Below the pieces are notes generated by a model. It worked only from the letters and a program-made list of their open reading frames with translations, was not told where the DNA came from and searched no databases. From Stachybotrys elegans (lineage: Eukaryota > Ascomycota > Sordariomycetes > Hypocreales > Stachybotryaceae), in NCBI GenBank assembly GCA_020746835.1, contig JAGPNK010000018.1, forward strand, positions 62,001 through 126,000: a stretch of 64,000 nucleotides of DNA. The letters run 5' to 3'. Made by a program: the position numbers and the translations under genes. Position 1 is the stretch's first letter; each line of letters opens with the position of its first letter. Of the stretch, positions 1 through 11,158 are shown one piece after another.

Positions 1-96
1 TCTGTCATGTGCAGGAAGACCCCGATGGTGAGGAAACCAATTCGGAAATAGGTTGGGGAACAAAGGCCCCGGCACTTGGACGGGGAAATCCTTGGG

Positions 97-470
97 GGCT
101 ATATGCCGATCAACATTAACCTCCCCTCCACGGTGTAACGCTTCGCTGTCAAGACGCTGTTCGGAAGCCTCCACAAAAGAATGGCTCCCCAAATGATAGT
201 AATGCCACCACAAATGAGGAAGATGGATTTGTATATGGGGAACCCCTGAATCTGGCCGATACCTAAGAACATTAAGCTGCCAAGCATGGCTCCAATGCCA
301 TTGCAGCAATAGAACAAGCCGGCTCGGAAGGGCTGGGATTGGCGATCGTACCAGGAGCTCTCATCATGAAGCACGGTGTGATGGGAGCTGTTACAAGTCA
401 GCACTTAGGCTCAGCCATGTCATACGGTGACAGGAAGGAGATGACCTCATACATTCTTGCAGAGTCCAAG
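97..470 (-). pseudogene. Remnant of an allantoate-permease-type (Dal5/ACS) MFS transporter
   Basis: The minus strand encodes a stretch typical of Dal5-like carriers: a segment reading APITPCFMM, then SSWYDRQSQPFRAGLFYCCN, then two membrane helices and RLPNSVLTAKRYTVEGRLMLIG. The two halves lie in different frames. They join only if one base is restored near position 363, so there is an apparent frameshift. An in-frame stop follows RLMLIGI at about 99-101, and nothing recognisable as the C-terminal half continues to the window edge. Upstream, FLGLCK around 450-465 resembles the FLGVCEA motif that precedes this region in the family, but no intact N-terminus is seen. What is seen is a frameshift, a stop and missing ends; that it is a decayed gene copy is inference. 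A miscalled base could explain the frameshift but not the missing ends. Confidence 0.55.
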
Positions 471-875
471 GAAAGCCACCTTGTAAGTATAAATCAGCTT
501 GAATCATTCAAATTCAATAGTGCGAGCAAGTCGATCGTGGGTGTGGGTTAAGGCGTACAATAGGGCGCGGTTTAGAAATGCCAACCTCAAATAAGGGTGG
601 GTAATAAGTGCAATAAAGTTGATCGCAACTGATAGTACTAACATTATGTTATATCAAAGTTATTCGGCAGCGGACTTTTCTCTGTAAGGCGTATCATTCA
701 AGGCTTCATTCTTTCCTAATTGCACTTAACTATGGCTGACAATGTGTCGAACTGAACTTATGCATGATAGGTAATGTAGAGGTGCTAGACGCTGGAGGGA
801 TTCGAGATAAATGTAAACACAAAGTCTGAACTAAGCTCGCATTCCAATAGCAAGAGCTGTCTGCCTATACCTATA
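405..875. other. Intergenic, AT-rich
   Basis: Apart from the possible N-terminal scraps of the MFS remnant up to about 470, I see no coding signal, tRNA or repeat here. The 3' end of the ACC deaminase gene lies just to the right. Confidence 0.4.
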
Positions 876-2011
876 TTACATGGAGGTATACGCGTTAAGA
901 GCTAGCTGGCCACCGAGATGAGCATAGAGGATATTCTTCCCCGCCTCTATCTCTCCTTTCCTTACCATATCCATCATACCCGCTAAGCTCTTACCCTCGT
1001 ACACCGGATCAGTAATAAACGCCTCGGTGGACGCCCCAAATTTGATGGCCTCGATGGTTTGCTGGTCAGGGATACCATAGGTACCGGCATGATAACGATC
1101 ATCTAGACAGATGTCGGCTGTCGTAATATCGTCCTCACTTAGGCCAATCTTTGCAGCAGTAGCCTTAGCTATTCGAAGGATCTGATCTGCTGTTTGCTGG
1201 ACCTTGGCTGAAGCGTCAATGCCGATGATCTGACGAGGCTTAGAAAGCCCCTTCTTTTCAAGCAGCTTGAAGCCAGCCACCATACCAGCCATCGTAGAGC
1301 CGGTTACTGCACAGACAATAATGACATCGTAGAAGATACCGCTCTCCTTCTCTTGTTGTGCCACCTCAAAAGCCCATCTTGCAAAGCCAAGGCCTCCAAG
1401 GGGGTGATCGGATGCGCCGGCAGGAATGTAGTATGGCTTTCGTCCAGCAGCTGCGAGCTCCTCCTGGAGCAGCTTTAGCGTTGGTTTGTGTTCAATGCCA
1501 AAAGGCGAAGGGTCGAGCCGTGTATCGGAGCCCATGAGTCGAGATAGTTGAATATTTCCAGCCTTGTCGTAGACGGCGTCATCCCAGTCTACCCACTTCT
1601 CCTGCACGACAGCAGCCTTGAGGCCCATAACGGCAGCAACTGCGGAGACCTGGCGGGTGTGGTTAGATTGGACGCCTCCAATGCTGATAAGTGTGTCGCA
1701 GCCTTCTTCAAGCGCGGCAGGGACAAAGTATCTATTCCTGTTGGCCTCTATTTCTCGCCACTGAAGCAAAGCGATAGGCAGACTTACTCGAGTTTTCTAG
1801 TCTTGTTACCACCATAGGCAAACCCAGAGTTGCAATCCTCGCGTTTGGCATAAATAGCCACATTGCCACCGAGAGCCTTGCTGATACGAGGGAGATGCTG
1901 GATCGGTGAGGGGCCAAATAGTAAAGGTTGGCGAGGGATGCTCGCAAACGGCTCCGGGAGCAGGACAGCGTCGCTCCCTGGGATTGATTTCGTGACTGGG
2001 AGACTACCCAT
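876..2011 (-). CDS. 1-aminocyclopropane-1-carboxylate (ACC) deaminase
   Basis: PLP-dependent enzyme that opens ACC, the plant ethylene precursor, to 2-oxobutanoate and ammonia; cytosolic. Two exons, 2011-1788 and 1731-876, joined across a 56-nt GTAAGT...TAG intron, give 359 aa, the usual family length. The N-terminal block [11 protein letters not shown] and LFGPSPIQ is typical. The PLP lysine is K70 in [11 protein letters not shown], which spans the intron. [12 protein letters not shown] carries the catalytic serine. The residues that separate true ACC deaminases from D-cysteine desulfhydrases are present: Glu in DPVYEGKSL and Leu in YAHLGGQ. The ATG at 2011 was chosen because the family N-terminus starts soon after it; an ATG at 2071 in the same frame is also possible. 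It shares a 580-bp divergent intergenic region with an MFS carrier. In fungi this enzyme is known from plant-associated species; whether it lowers plant ethylene here is inference. Confidence 0.93.
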
Positions 2012-2591
2012 GGTTGTTGCTTGTAGTAGCTGAATATGATCTGATATAGGCTTAGAGGTATAAAACAACATCGGATGATGTCGCTAGTGTGAGCACCATG
2101 GCTCTACTTATACATTAATGTTCCCCGCGCCACTGGTAAGATTGGAGTTCCAACGCACGAGTAGATTGCCGATTTTTCGGCTTTCTTGGCCGAACAGATT
2201 ATGACTCAAAGATGGCCTGCGATATGAACTTAGAAGTGGGACTCGTCGGCGTTCGGGAAACTTGGCCGTCGGCACCCCGTTTCCGGCAATTGACTAAAGC
2301 TTATCTCTGAAACTAGCCGAACGATATGCATCTCGGATCCCTGAGTCCCAAGATCTAGTAGAGAAAATATTGCACGTGTAGACTCGATCTGCATAGATAG
2401 TAGGTGTGTCGAAGGGTTTCACGGGTATGGGCCTGGTGAAGTGAGTCCGGTTTGCCGAAGGCCTCTGGAATTATATTTTCTGTCCTCTATATAAGACTTT
2501 CGTCCATGCCTTTAGACACAGTTGTGTGTAGACATACCATTCAAACTCGTTGTACCTTTCGTTCGTGTTATCCAAAGCCGTGATTGGCAAG
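2012..2591. promoter_or_regulatory. Divergent promoter region between ACC deaminase and MFS gene
   Basis: This non-coding stretch separates two divergently transcribed start codons (2011 minus, 2592 plus). A TATA-like box CTATATAAG lies at 2487-2495, about 100 bp before the plus-strand ATG. No other gene is visible. Shared regulation is possible but is inference. Confidence 0.4.
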
Positions 2592-4122
2592 ATGAAATCC
2601 GAATGGCTCATTGAGCAACAGTCAACCCCGGAAACATTATCCTGTATATCGCTAGCACCAAACTCAATGAAGGAGTCCGGCCAACCTAGTTCGTCAACCA
2701 TCGACTCTCAAGACCGCGAAGCTCATATTGTCGGCACCGACGATCACCAGAAGCATGACGAAACACCACCAGATGGAGGATGGGTTGCCTGGACGCAGGC
2801 TTTCATGGCACATCTCGTGATCGTCAACACCTGGGGCACGGTCAATTCCTTTGGCATATTTCAGACTTTCTATCGCGACTTTCTCGACCGCCCAGCGTCG
2901 GACATCAGTTGGATTGGCTCGGTGCAGGTCTTTTTCCTTTTTGTTGTTGGCGTTCTGACGGGACGGTTAACAGATGCGGGCTACTTTCGCATCGTATTTG
3001 CGACAGGCTCCGTCTTAGTCGTCGCAGGCAGCCTGGCGGCGTCCTTTGCTACGCAATACTGGCACTTGTTCCTCGCACAAGGCGTTTGCATTGGTCTCGG
3101 CATGGGTGGTCTCTTCTGCCCTGTCATGGCTGTCCTCTCAACTTACTTCCAACGCAAGCGCAACTTGGCCATTGGCATTGCTATCAGCGGTTCCGCAACC
3201 GGTGGATTGATCTATCCAGTCATGGCACGTCACCTTCTTCCTCGAATCGGCTTTGCGCAGACCATGAGAGCCATGGCGTTAGTGCAGCTTGTTACTTTGC
3301 TCGTCGCCAATATATTCATGAAGGCCAGACTAAAGCCGAGACGCTCTGGTCCCCTCGTTGAGTTGTCTGCGTTCAAGGAGAAGCCATATACCCTCTTCGC
3401 AATTGGAGAGTTCTTTGTATGTCTTGATGAATATTGTCTTTTTGGGTCGTTGATCTAATTCTGTAGAATTTCTGGGGGGTCTATTTCGCATTCTATTAGT
3501 AAGTGTGCTCTCTTAGTACTCACGAATAAGGAGTGTATCGCTAATTTCAAGCAGCATTGGCCCGTTTGGCCGAGACGTCTTATCATGGAACTACAACAGA
3601 TCCGTCGACATCCTCATGATCATGAATGGTGTGGGGGCCTTAGGCCGTGTATTGCCCGGCTTCCTTGCTGATCAGTACCTGGGGCCCCTGAACGTAGTCA
3701 CTCCGGCATCCTGCTTTTGCTGCATCCTTCTGTTCTGCTGGATTGCAATTAACAATAGCGCTGGGCTCTACTGCTGGGCTATTCTCTATGGTGTGCTTGG
3801 ATAATATGAATTCGGCATCTAGGACGTTAACTAATCCAACTCTACAGGAATGTTCGGCGCTACCGTACAGGGACTATTCCCAGCTGCACTCGCATCAATG
3901 ACTACGGACATAACCAAAGCCGGGACTCGAATGGGCATGGTTTATTCAATCGTCAGCTTTGCCAACTTAACCGGCCCACCCATTGCAGGCGCCTTGGTGA
4001 GACTCGGTGATGGGCACTATACTTATGCCTTTATTTTTGGAGGACTCTGTTTATTGATGGGATCCTTATTCCTCACAGCTTGTAGAGTTTCAAAGGGAGG
4101 TTGGGGCTTGGCTAAAGTATAG
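2592..4122 (+). CDS. MFS transporter, monocarboxylate-porter type
   Basis: Integral membrane carrier of the fungal monocarboxylate-porter branch of the major facilitator superfamily. Four exons (2592-3416, 3467-3498, 3555-3790, 3848-4122) sum to 1368 nt, giving 455 aa. The hydrophilic N-terminus of about 65 residues leads to PPDGGWVAW, a hallmark of this branch at the start of TM1. Later come SGSATGGLIYPVM, GRDVLSWNY and NGVGALGRVLPGFLAD, all typical. About 12 hydrophobic segments can be counted. The reading frame is open upstream of 2592 but only with non-ATG codons, so ATG 2592 is taken. Exon 2 is only 32 nt. Its position divergent from ACC deaminase, whose product 2-oxobutanoate is a monocarboxylate, is suggestive, but the substrate is unknown. 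Confidence 0.88.
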
Positions 4123-4258
4123 AAAAAGCAGTTGCAAAACAACTGACAACTACAGTGTATTATTAGCTACTGAACACTTATAAATCAACGCTGTGAATGA
4201 AGTCCTCCCTTGCTTCTGACCATGCCACTGAGATTGCTACTCTTATAGATTTTTTTTT

Positions 4259-4363
4259 GTCAAGTGTTATCTATTGATTTGATACTGTCTTTATCGTCAT
4301 AGGGAGCCTCCTCGAAGTCACTGGTCTGTATCCATTGGGGCACACAAACGGGAAATCCCACAT
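4259..4363 (-). repeat. Dispersed repeat copy R1
   Basis: One of seven recognised copies of a family whose constant end reads TGTGGGATTTCCCG (here its complement ends near 4362). It continues through a conserved block ACCAGTGACTTCGAGGAGG (here with changes) to an AT-rich stretch with ATCAATAGATAAC. This copy holds only about 105 bp of the constant-end side. It sits between the MFS gene and the broken ankyrin gene. Confidence 0.7.
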
Positions 4364-4384
4364 ATAACCTGCTATAGAGATAGT

Positions 4385-7300
4385 TTAGCCATCATGTAGT
4401 GTTCCTTTTGTATTAATTCCATGGGGGTTCTGAGAAAGCATGTCTCTAGCCTGAGTATTATAAGAACTTATAGCAAAATCCCGCGGGGTCCAGTTCTGCC
4501 GTTTAGTAGCCGCTTGGTTAAGATTTGTTCGACGATCACGAATTAAAATCTCAACAATATCATTGTGCTCCTTCTCGCAAGCCCATGACAGTGGTGGTTT
4601 ATCGTAGTCGTCATCTCCTTCGTTGATAGTCTCAGGCCATAGCTCGATGATCTTTGGGACAGCTTGGGTACAGCCATGCTGAGATGCCGCTACGAGGTAC
4701 TTCTCATCGGGAGGATTGTCGGGATATCTCTTCTGCCAAGCTTCAAGAAGGACGAGAAAAGCTGTCACTTGGTTTCTCGACAAAGCGTAGTATAACGCAG
4801 TCCAGTTGTTTGAGTCCCTCAAGGCAACGTCGCATTTTGCCTCAATTAGCAGCTTCAGCATCTCTTGATGAGGTTCAGTGGTATTTGATGACGGTATCAT
4901 CCCGGCAATGGCGTGATGCAAGGCGGAGAAGCCTTGGTTATCTTGGTCGTCCGCGTTGAATGGCTGGGAGCTCAATATGAGCCTTGCAATCTCTACCTTA
5001 TTCCTCCTTGCTGCAAGCATGAATGGTGTGATGCCTTCATGGTCTTTGGCTGATGCATTGGCTTCACTCTCTTTCAAAATATAGTCTATGACCTTGATGC
5101 TTGCACCCAAAACTGCATGGTGTAGTGGCGTGCGGCCAATTGAGTCGCGAAAGTCGATACCTCCTGCCGTGTGCCTCGTTACGAGCTTCGCATTAAGTTT
5201 ATCATCGAGGTGTGTAGCCAAGTGAATCGGAGCCATCCCAAACATGTCGTATGCTGCAAATGCCGGGTGTGGCTGGCCGATGTTGCCGCACTTGTGTGAT
5301 GTTTCTTGTAAAGCGCCGCTGCGGCCTGTTGATGCGATAATGTGAACTAGGCTTCGTTTAAATTTGTCCAGGACGTTCAGAGCTCTAGGTATCTGCCTGC
5401 GTGGGTCATGGAAAAAGCGGTACCATAGGATGTCGTACATATGGCGAGGGGCAGCTACTCAGCTGTAATGGATTGGCGACCAGCCAAAAATGTCCTTCAA
5501 TCCTGCCTCTTCATCTGCATATAGTTAGATATCAAGCTCCACAATTTGGTGTGAACTTTAGCAACCTACCTCTTAATTTAGGACCCTTTATTCATGACGA
5601 CGTATTAGCTTGTGAATTAACCAATATGCCAGTTACTTACCTCCCTATTGCCGAACCGATCGTATACCTTTTCGTGGGATGTGGAGAACCCAAGAGCGAT
5701 CTTTGGGTATCTCTTGTCCATCTTGAAATTTGGGTCCTTGTATGTGGGATTTCCCGGTTGTGTGCCCCAATGGGATACAGACCAGTGACTTCGAGGAGGC
5801 CCCCTCTGATGATAAAGATGATATTAGATCAATAGATAACAATTGGTTAGAAAATACACTCGATTGAGAAAAGCTTGATACTTGTGGCTGTGGCGGATGT
5901 TAAAGTTTTCTAGCCACATACCGCAATTGCCTAGAAGATGCCGCCGTGGCGTCGGGCGCCTGGGGAAGGCTTCTGCCTGGTAACTCGATCAGAGCTGCTG
6001 CCTTTCTGCATTGGCATACAACCCACAGAGATGGCTTCTGCCGGAGGGTCTATACGTATGATGTGGCTTTGGCGAGTGATGTAGTCAGGCGATGAGGCTT
6101 TGGCGAGTGACGTAGTCAGGTCTGCCGCGAGATGGCTTGTCCTGGGGGGCTTGATTGAGACTGCTGTTGATGATGCGATATCAAGGTTTTCGATGAAAAA
6201 TGGCTTCTGGTGACTGGATATGGCTTCGGCGGGTGACTGGATTAAAGTTGCTGGCGAGAAAAATTTGTCGAGAGTCGTCGGGTTTCCTGCCAATCTGTTG
6301 GGGCTTCGATGTCTATAAGATACGCTCTCTGCCCTCCAGGACAGAACGATTGGGTCCTTGTATAGCTGATAGCATCCCCCAAGATCTGGATTTGGGTTAT
6401 TTCCCCCAAAGATGAATGCAAACACTTTTCTGCGGCCTTGTAGATTATGCATTGGAGCCAACCGCTCAATGACCCCTGCGAATCTGTCCGAGCGTAATTT
6501 TCCGACTACCCTCAAAACATCGATTGTACGTGGGACAGATTCTGCAATAGGCTGGTAAGTCATGTATAAAAAATCCATAACATGAACAACCACAGCGTAG
6601 CAAAGCATCTCTGGTTCGACGCCTGTTGTGCTGCCCCTCAAAGTGGTTTCGAGCAGTCCCCTGTAAAGCGTAGCCTCCGTAATAGCACTCTTCTCACACC
6701 AAGAGCAGGAAGCAGCTGCAGCATCGCTCGGTTTGGTAGGAGGTCTCGGAAACTGAATGCAGGGACGATGCACAGAAGAATCTCAAATCTCGTACCCATC
6801 CCGTAACCCTCCACTTGGCGCAACAGCGTGGCAAGCTTTTGGTGGGATAGCTTGGGTAGATACCATGTACTCTCAACTCTTTCATGGTCAAACTTGTCAT
6901 GTCCCTCAAAAGTAACCTCCCTTCCGATGCCATCGAACCCCAGCGGAAGGCAGTCAAGTGGGAGTGCATGGGAAATGGACCACACAAAATCTGTGAATAA
7001 GTGCTGGATCAATATTCGAGGGAGTGTGTCTTCGCCTTCAATACCAATTTCTTTTGCATCCCCCCACGATGCGACAACTGAAATATTCTTGCTCGGAACT
7101 GCACGAGATCAGTATTAATAAGAAGCAGATTCCAGAGACTCACGATGTGCCCATTCTTTGTTGAAACCGATAGCAAATTCAGGCTGACTGTGATTTCTCT
7201 CACGAACTATGCTGTCATGCTGTATGTCCACATCGCTGTACGAAGGTTGGATAGTGAATTGCTCACCGACCCACCAGGAGAGATCCCTCGCCAACACACC

Positions 7301-9759
7301 ATCTGGATAGCCATCACCAAGTATGCGCCAGAAGCGGTGTCTCGTGGCATTCGTTCCCTTGCTGCGTCTCCAGTCATATTGATTCTCAGATGGCAGCCCG
7401 GATTTATTGGTTGAATTGGACCTTTCGATTTCCTCTTTCTCTAGACCTTGGACCATATGTGCCATCCAGAGTGAGAGGACAGCTTCGACTTTGCCAGTAT
7501 CAACAGTCCATCTGCCGTTGCTGAGGCTCATGGAAATCTGGATCTTGTCGTCTGATTTATGTTTGGGTCTGGAAGCTTCAACCTCCCACCTGAATGATGT
7601 CATGTTACCCACCGTCTGACCGGGAAAGAAAGTATTCATAAACTGCTCGATAGAAAGGCATAGCGTTAACGCTTCTTCGGAAACGGCAGAGCTCCAGTGA
7701 CATAAGTCACCCAACCGCTTCCTGATTCTCAACAGCTGCTCGCTTGTTGGATACTTACTCGGTGCAGATCTTGGAGATTCGTTGGCTCTACCTTCTACTT
7801 GCTCCCCTGGCGACCCACTGCTTAGTGTTTGAGAAGAGTCTTTCTTGGAGCCAGGAAGTTTAACCTTCCAACCAAAGAAGCAGTCAGAGGACGGGTTTTC
7901 CATGTGTTCCTCGGCCGATGGAGGTTTCATAGTCTCTCGGAAAGTAGGGTCAAAAGTGATGCGGGTAGCGAGATGGTCCAGCTCATAGCCGGGGAACACC
8001 CGAAAATGATTGGGTTTCCTCCCCAGATGTCTTCGAACCTTAGCCCGGAGCAGTGTCATCGCAATAATCGCACCGATCTGTGCTATGGAGCAGGGGTAGG
8101 GGAGTCCCCGAAGACCCATGAACTGAGCCACGAATCCAATGCCGGCTGCAGCTGCTGCAGCCATAGTTATGGCTTTCCACCAGCCACGGGCCTCAGTATC
8201 CTACATTATTTCATTAGAGCTTTGCTTAAGGCCTTGATAAAAGAAATCCACTGAGATATTTACCTCTCCAGCTTGTCCTTGTGGCAAAGGGTTACGAGTC
8301 GAGCATATGATGCGGCGTTTGGGGCCGGCGAGCAGTGAGTAGGCTTCAAAGGACTGGTCATTGACTGTTTGCCGTTTCTGCAGGAATAAAAGCCGGGGGC
8401 AGGATTCCTTTTCTTCGCTGATTGTTTTGAAAGCACCACGAGGTATTCAAGTATACTCGGTTGTGTTCCGCTCGACGGCATCGGCACAAAGTCCTACGCT
8501 CAGTGCGAGAAGCAACGATCCAGCAACGTAACATGGCAACCCATACCCCTGGGCCACGAACCGGCCTCTGTCTGCGAGGGGTCCATAGACAGTCGTCATC
8601 ACAGCGAGTATAACCAAGCCTGTCTGGATGAAAACAGCAAGGACGGCTGTCACAACCAGCTCTGTCCGTTTCTTGTATCGATTGGGGTTAAAGGAATCCG
8701 GTGAAAGATTTAATTGTAGATTTGGAGAGCCACGCTGTTGGAGGTATTCGTCAAGCACCTTTCCTTCATTGCTCCTCGTGCCTTGCTCTGAGTCTCCCTG
8801 GTATTTTTGTCAGCTGATTTACACTTTGTTGATAATAACCGAGTTGGCTGAAGGGCATTAAAGAGTCAAACTTACCCCGGATCATAAGGCCTTGTGAGGA
8901 GAAAGCTGGTAGCCTAGAGGTTGTTAATACGTCATCTAGAGTTATTGAATGAGGCACATACTTCTCTTCAACTCCATTAAACCCATGGCGTTGTCGGATA
9001 CCGGTGACTTGGAGAACTCTCTCCTTGGAGGCAAACCAGAAGATGAAATCAACCCCAAGGTATAGCGCGTTACTGATTCGAGGGAATGGATCCCACACGT
9101 ATGCCTGGATTTGTTGAGGGTTTCTTCCTCTACCTTCTTGTCTTTCGAATTTTCATCGCTTCCGTTCCCATCAGCAGCAGGAAGACTGATATTGCCAGTA
9201 GCATCCCCAGCCGACTCTTCCGTCCTCTCCAGCGCTACATCGGCTTCTCTGTAGCTCTCCTCTATGGCATCGTATGCCTTGGGGAAAATGAGAAATTCAG
9301 TAATCTTGGGCCTACCCATTACTCGGACTATGCCTTTTCCGTTGAAAGCTTCACCTACTTCGTGGGACGTGGAAGACATGAGCTCAAATTCAACCAGCGC
9401 TCTATTCTCTCGCGCACGCCCGATGAAGGCTCTAGCGACATCCGTGCCTTGCACCCGAATGGCACTTGTGATTGCGGTGACAATCCCAACGGGAACCATG
9501 GCGAAGATAACGTGGTCTAGCCATGTAAGGCTTTCGCTCATGTACTGCCTCGCAAACTGCTCCCCAAAGAGCGCTATGATACTGCACCGCAGTCAATTGG
9601 TATGGCGCAGAGCATCAGGTCCTAGAGAGTCACATACGGCGCAACATCCGAGAAAATGTTGAAGGCGAATTCGGCATTGTTGTCATCTTGGGCAACAGCT
9701 ACCGTCGGCCAAAAGGTGACGAGAATGACGAAAAGATGCATAAGATGTACTGTAAACAT
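4385..9759 (-). pseudogene. Signal-peptide, multi-pass membrane protein with C-terminal ankyrin repeats, disrupted
   Basis: A long minus-strand gene. It starts at ATG 9759 with a signal peptide (MFTVHLMHLFVILVTFWPTVAVAQ). Hydrophobic segments follow near 9500-9540 and 8480-8690, then a cytosolic-looking central region (8130-6360), then ankyrin repeats (5300-4385; e.g. DSIGRTPLHHAVLGAS, DNQGFSALHHAI). Splices can be followed without loss of frame: 9759-9638/9581..., a junction at about 8893-8952, DEEKESCPRLLFL at about 8430, DTEARGWWK at about 8200, and HLPSKNISVV at about 7080. Three lesions break it. A repeat inserted at 5744-6349 interrupts the codons for LYKDP. The frame shifts by one base near 6700-6712, between FRDLLPN and WCEKSAITEA. 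A TGA lies in frame at 5459-5461, between IHYS and VAAPRHMYDI. A 16-nt micro-exon (5570-5585) is needed to connect GNRE to DEEAGLKD. Related large fungal proteins are uncharacterised; I know no function. Confidence 0.75.
5744..6349 (+). mobile_element. Dispersed repeat copy R2 inserted in the ankyrin gene, 14-bp target-site duplication
   Basis: The element begins with the family's constant end (TGTGGGATTTCCCGG...) and is about 606 bp, the longest copy in the window. It is flanked by the perfect direct repeat TTGGGTCCTTGTAT at 5730-5743 and 6350-6363. Removing the element and one repeat restores the host codons ...YQLYKDPNFKMDKRY across the junction on the minus strand, so the empty site can be read directly. 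It contains internal near-repeats of about 31 bp (GGCTTTGGCGAGTGA, at about 6058-6120). Because the constant end is shared and the other end varies between copies, a 5'-truncated non-LTR (LINE or SINE-like) element read on the minus strand is the likely type. No transposase or reverse transcriptase is encoded here. Confidence 0.8.
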
Positions 9760-11158
9760 GGTGATTCACTTCCAAAGCCTGGCCACTCGGTGTACGTGCG
9801 ACATGTATAGAGACCTTGAAATGCTTGTTTGAGAAGAGGCACGAGAAAAACGCGCAGGGAAGACGCCTTGTATACAACATATGTTTCTCCTCTTTTAACG
9901 GTTCAAAAGCCTGGAAGCCCAGTGTCTAAAAGTCCCAAGAGCAGGGCTGAGCGTCACAGCTGTGACGGGATATGCAGCAATGTGGAGCCAACCTGCAATT
10001 TGGGTGGTATTTCATATCAGCTGATATAGACGAAGATGTATAATTGGCTGGGAGAGTAGCTGAATATGCTCCTTAGGGTCATTTGCATGGCAGCGCCAAC
10101 CTCTCGTTGTTGCTCCGTTCGGAGCCGAGGCGCCCCGCCTCATTCTGATATCCAACCATGACACCATACATGTCTTCCCGGGGGCCTATGACGTGGGACC
10201 TACCAGGAGTAGGCAAGAGTCGTTGTATTTACGAAGAGTGAGGCTGCCATGGTTACACCAGGCACTGCAGCCGTGGGCATCTGTATTCAGCCTACCTGCC
10301 CATCCTGACCGCCTTGCATTGTGTTATTTATCGTTGTCTTGAAGAGAGGAGACTGAACTAGAGAAAGATAGGATATATGGGCAAAAGGATAGCACGATGA
10401 TTTCCTAAATATATACAAGTGGTGCGTGCATATCTACATTATCTTTCTTGACAAATCTAATAATCTAGTATAGGGAATACTGTATCTAAGGGATAATTAA
10501 TCTCTTATGAGAAACATCCATAGACTTGGGCAACATCTTCAATTTAACTTTCTCCTTTATGCAGAGACTGAAGCTTGGGTGTCTAGCTTTGTTATATTCT
10601 CCACTAATGCTGTTAGGCCACGGTGAGATGATCGGCACAAAGAGGCACATTGCGGCAATATTCCATGCGGACCAACTGATCTGATTGGATCGGTTCGGTA
10701 TCTCTTAGGGTCACAGCTCGTCACCTACAGATGCTCTGCTTCGCGCCTCAAGCCACGCTTAGATGGAATCTGCCGAAAACTACCCCGCAGTGGCAATTGA
10801 GTCAGCTGAAGCTCCTGGCGGTCTGGCCACCTCGGTGCTTGCCTACCATCCAATACCTCCGGCACTACTATACCTTGGTCCTTGGCCTTGTACTGGATCC
10901 AGCTTATATGTATTTCCTATACCGGGTTTGGTTGGTGGTCTCGCTGATAATAAACAAGAAATCCATTAACTACTATGATGATGAAAAGAGGTATGCACTC
11001 CGAGGTGGAGGATGCAGTAGGGACATAATACAGTTGCCGTTCCATTTACTGTTATAACATGTTTATACTGCTTTTATTCCAGCCATTAATACGCGTCGGG
11101 TGGCGCTGCAAACCAGGCTTGATAGAGTTTGCTTGACAGACCTTTCGTCTTCTGCTGT
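9760..11158. other. Intergenic region, no convincing gene
   Basis: About 1.4 kb. Open frames at 10731-11057 and 10763-10969 lack recognisable domains. A 55-bp stretch at 10975-11035 resembles 14553-14612 (both read GATGATGAAA...GAGGTGGA...GCAGTAG), so part may be an old repeat. No RNA gene was seen. Confidence 0.4.

Noticed and set aside
2550..2591. Upstream extension of the monocarboxylate-type carrier
   Set aside because: The frame is open but starts only with TTG; the first ATG is 2592 and suits the family.
10731..11057. Open frames that could be a small membrane protein
   Set aside because: Two overlapping frames with no conserved motif, and the segment overlaps a likely repeat.
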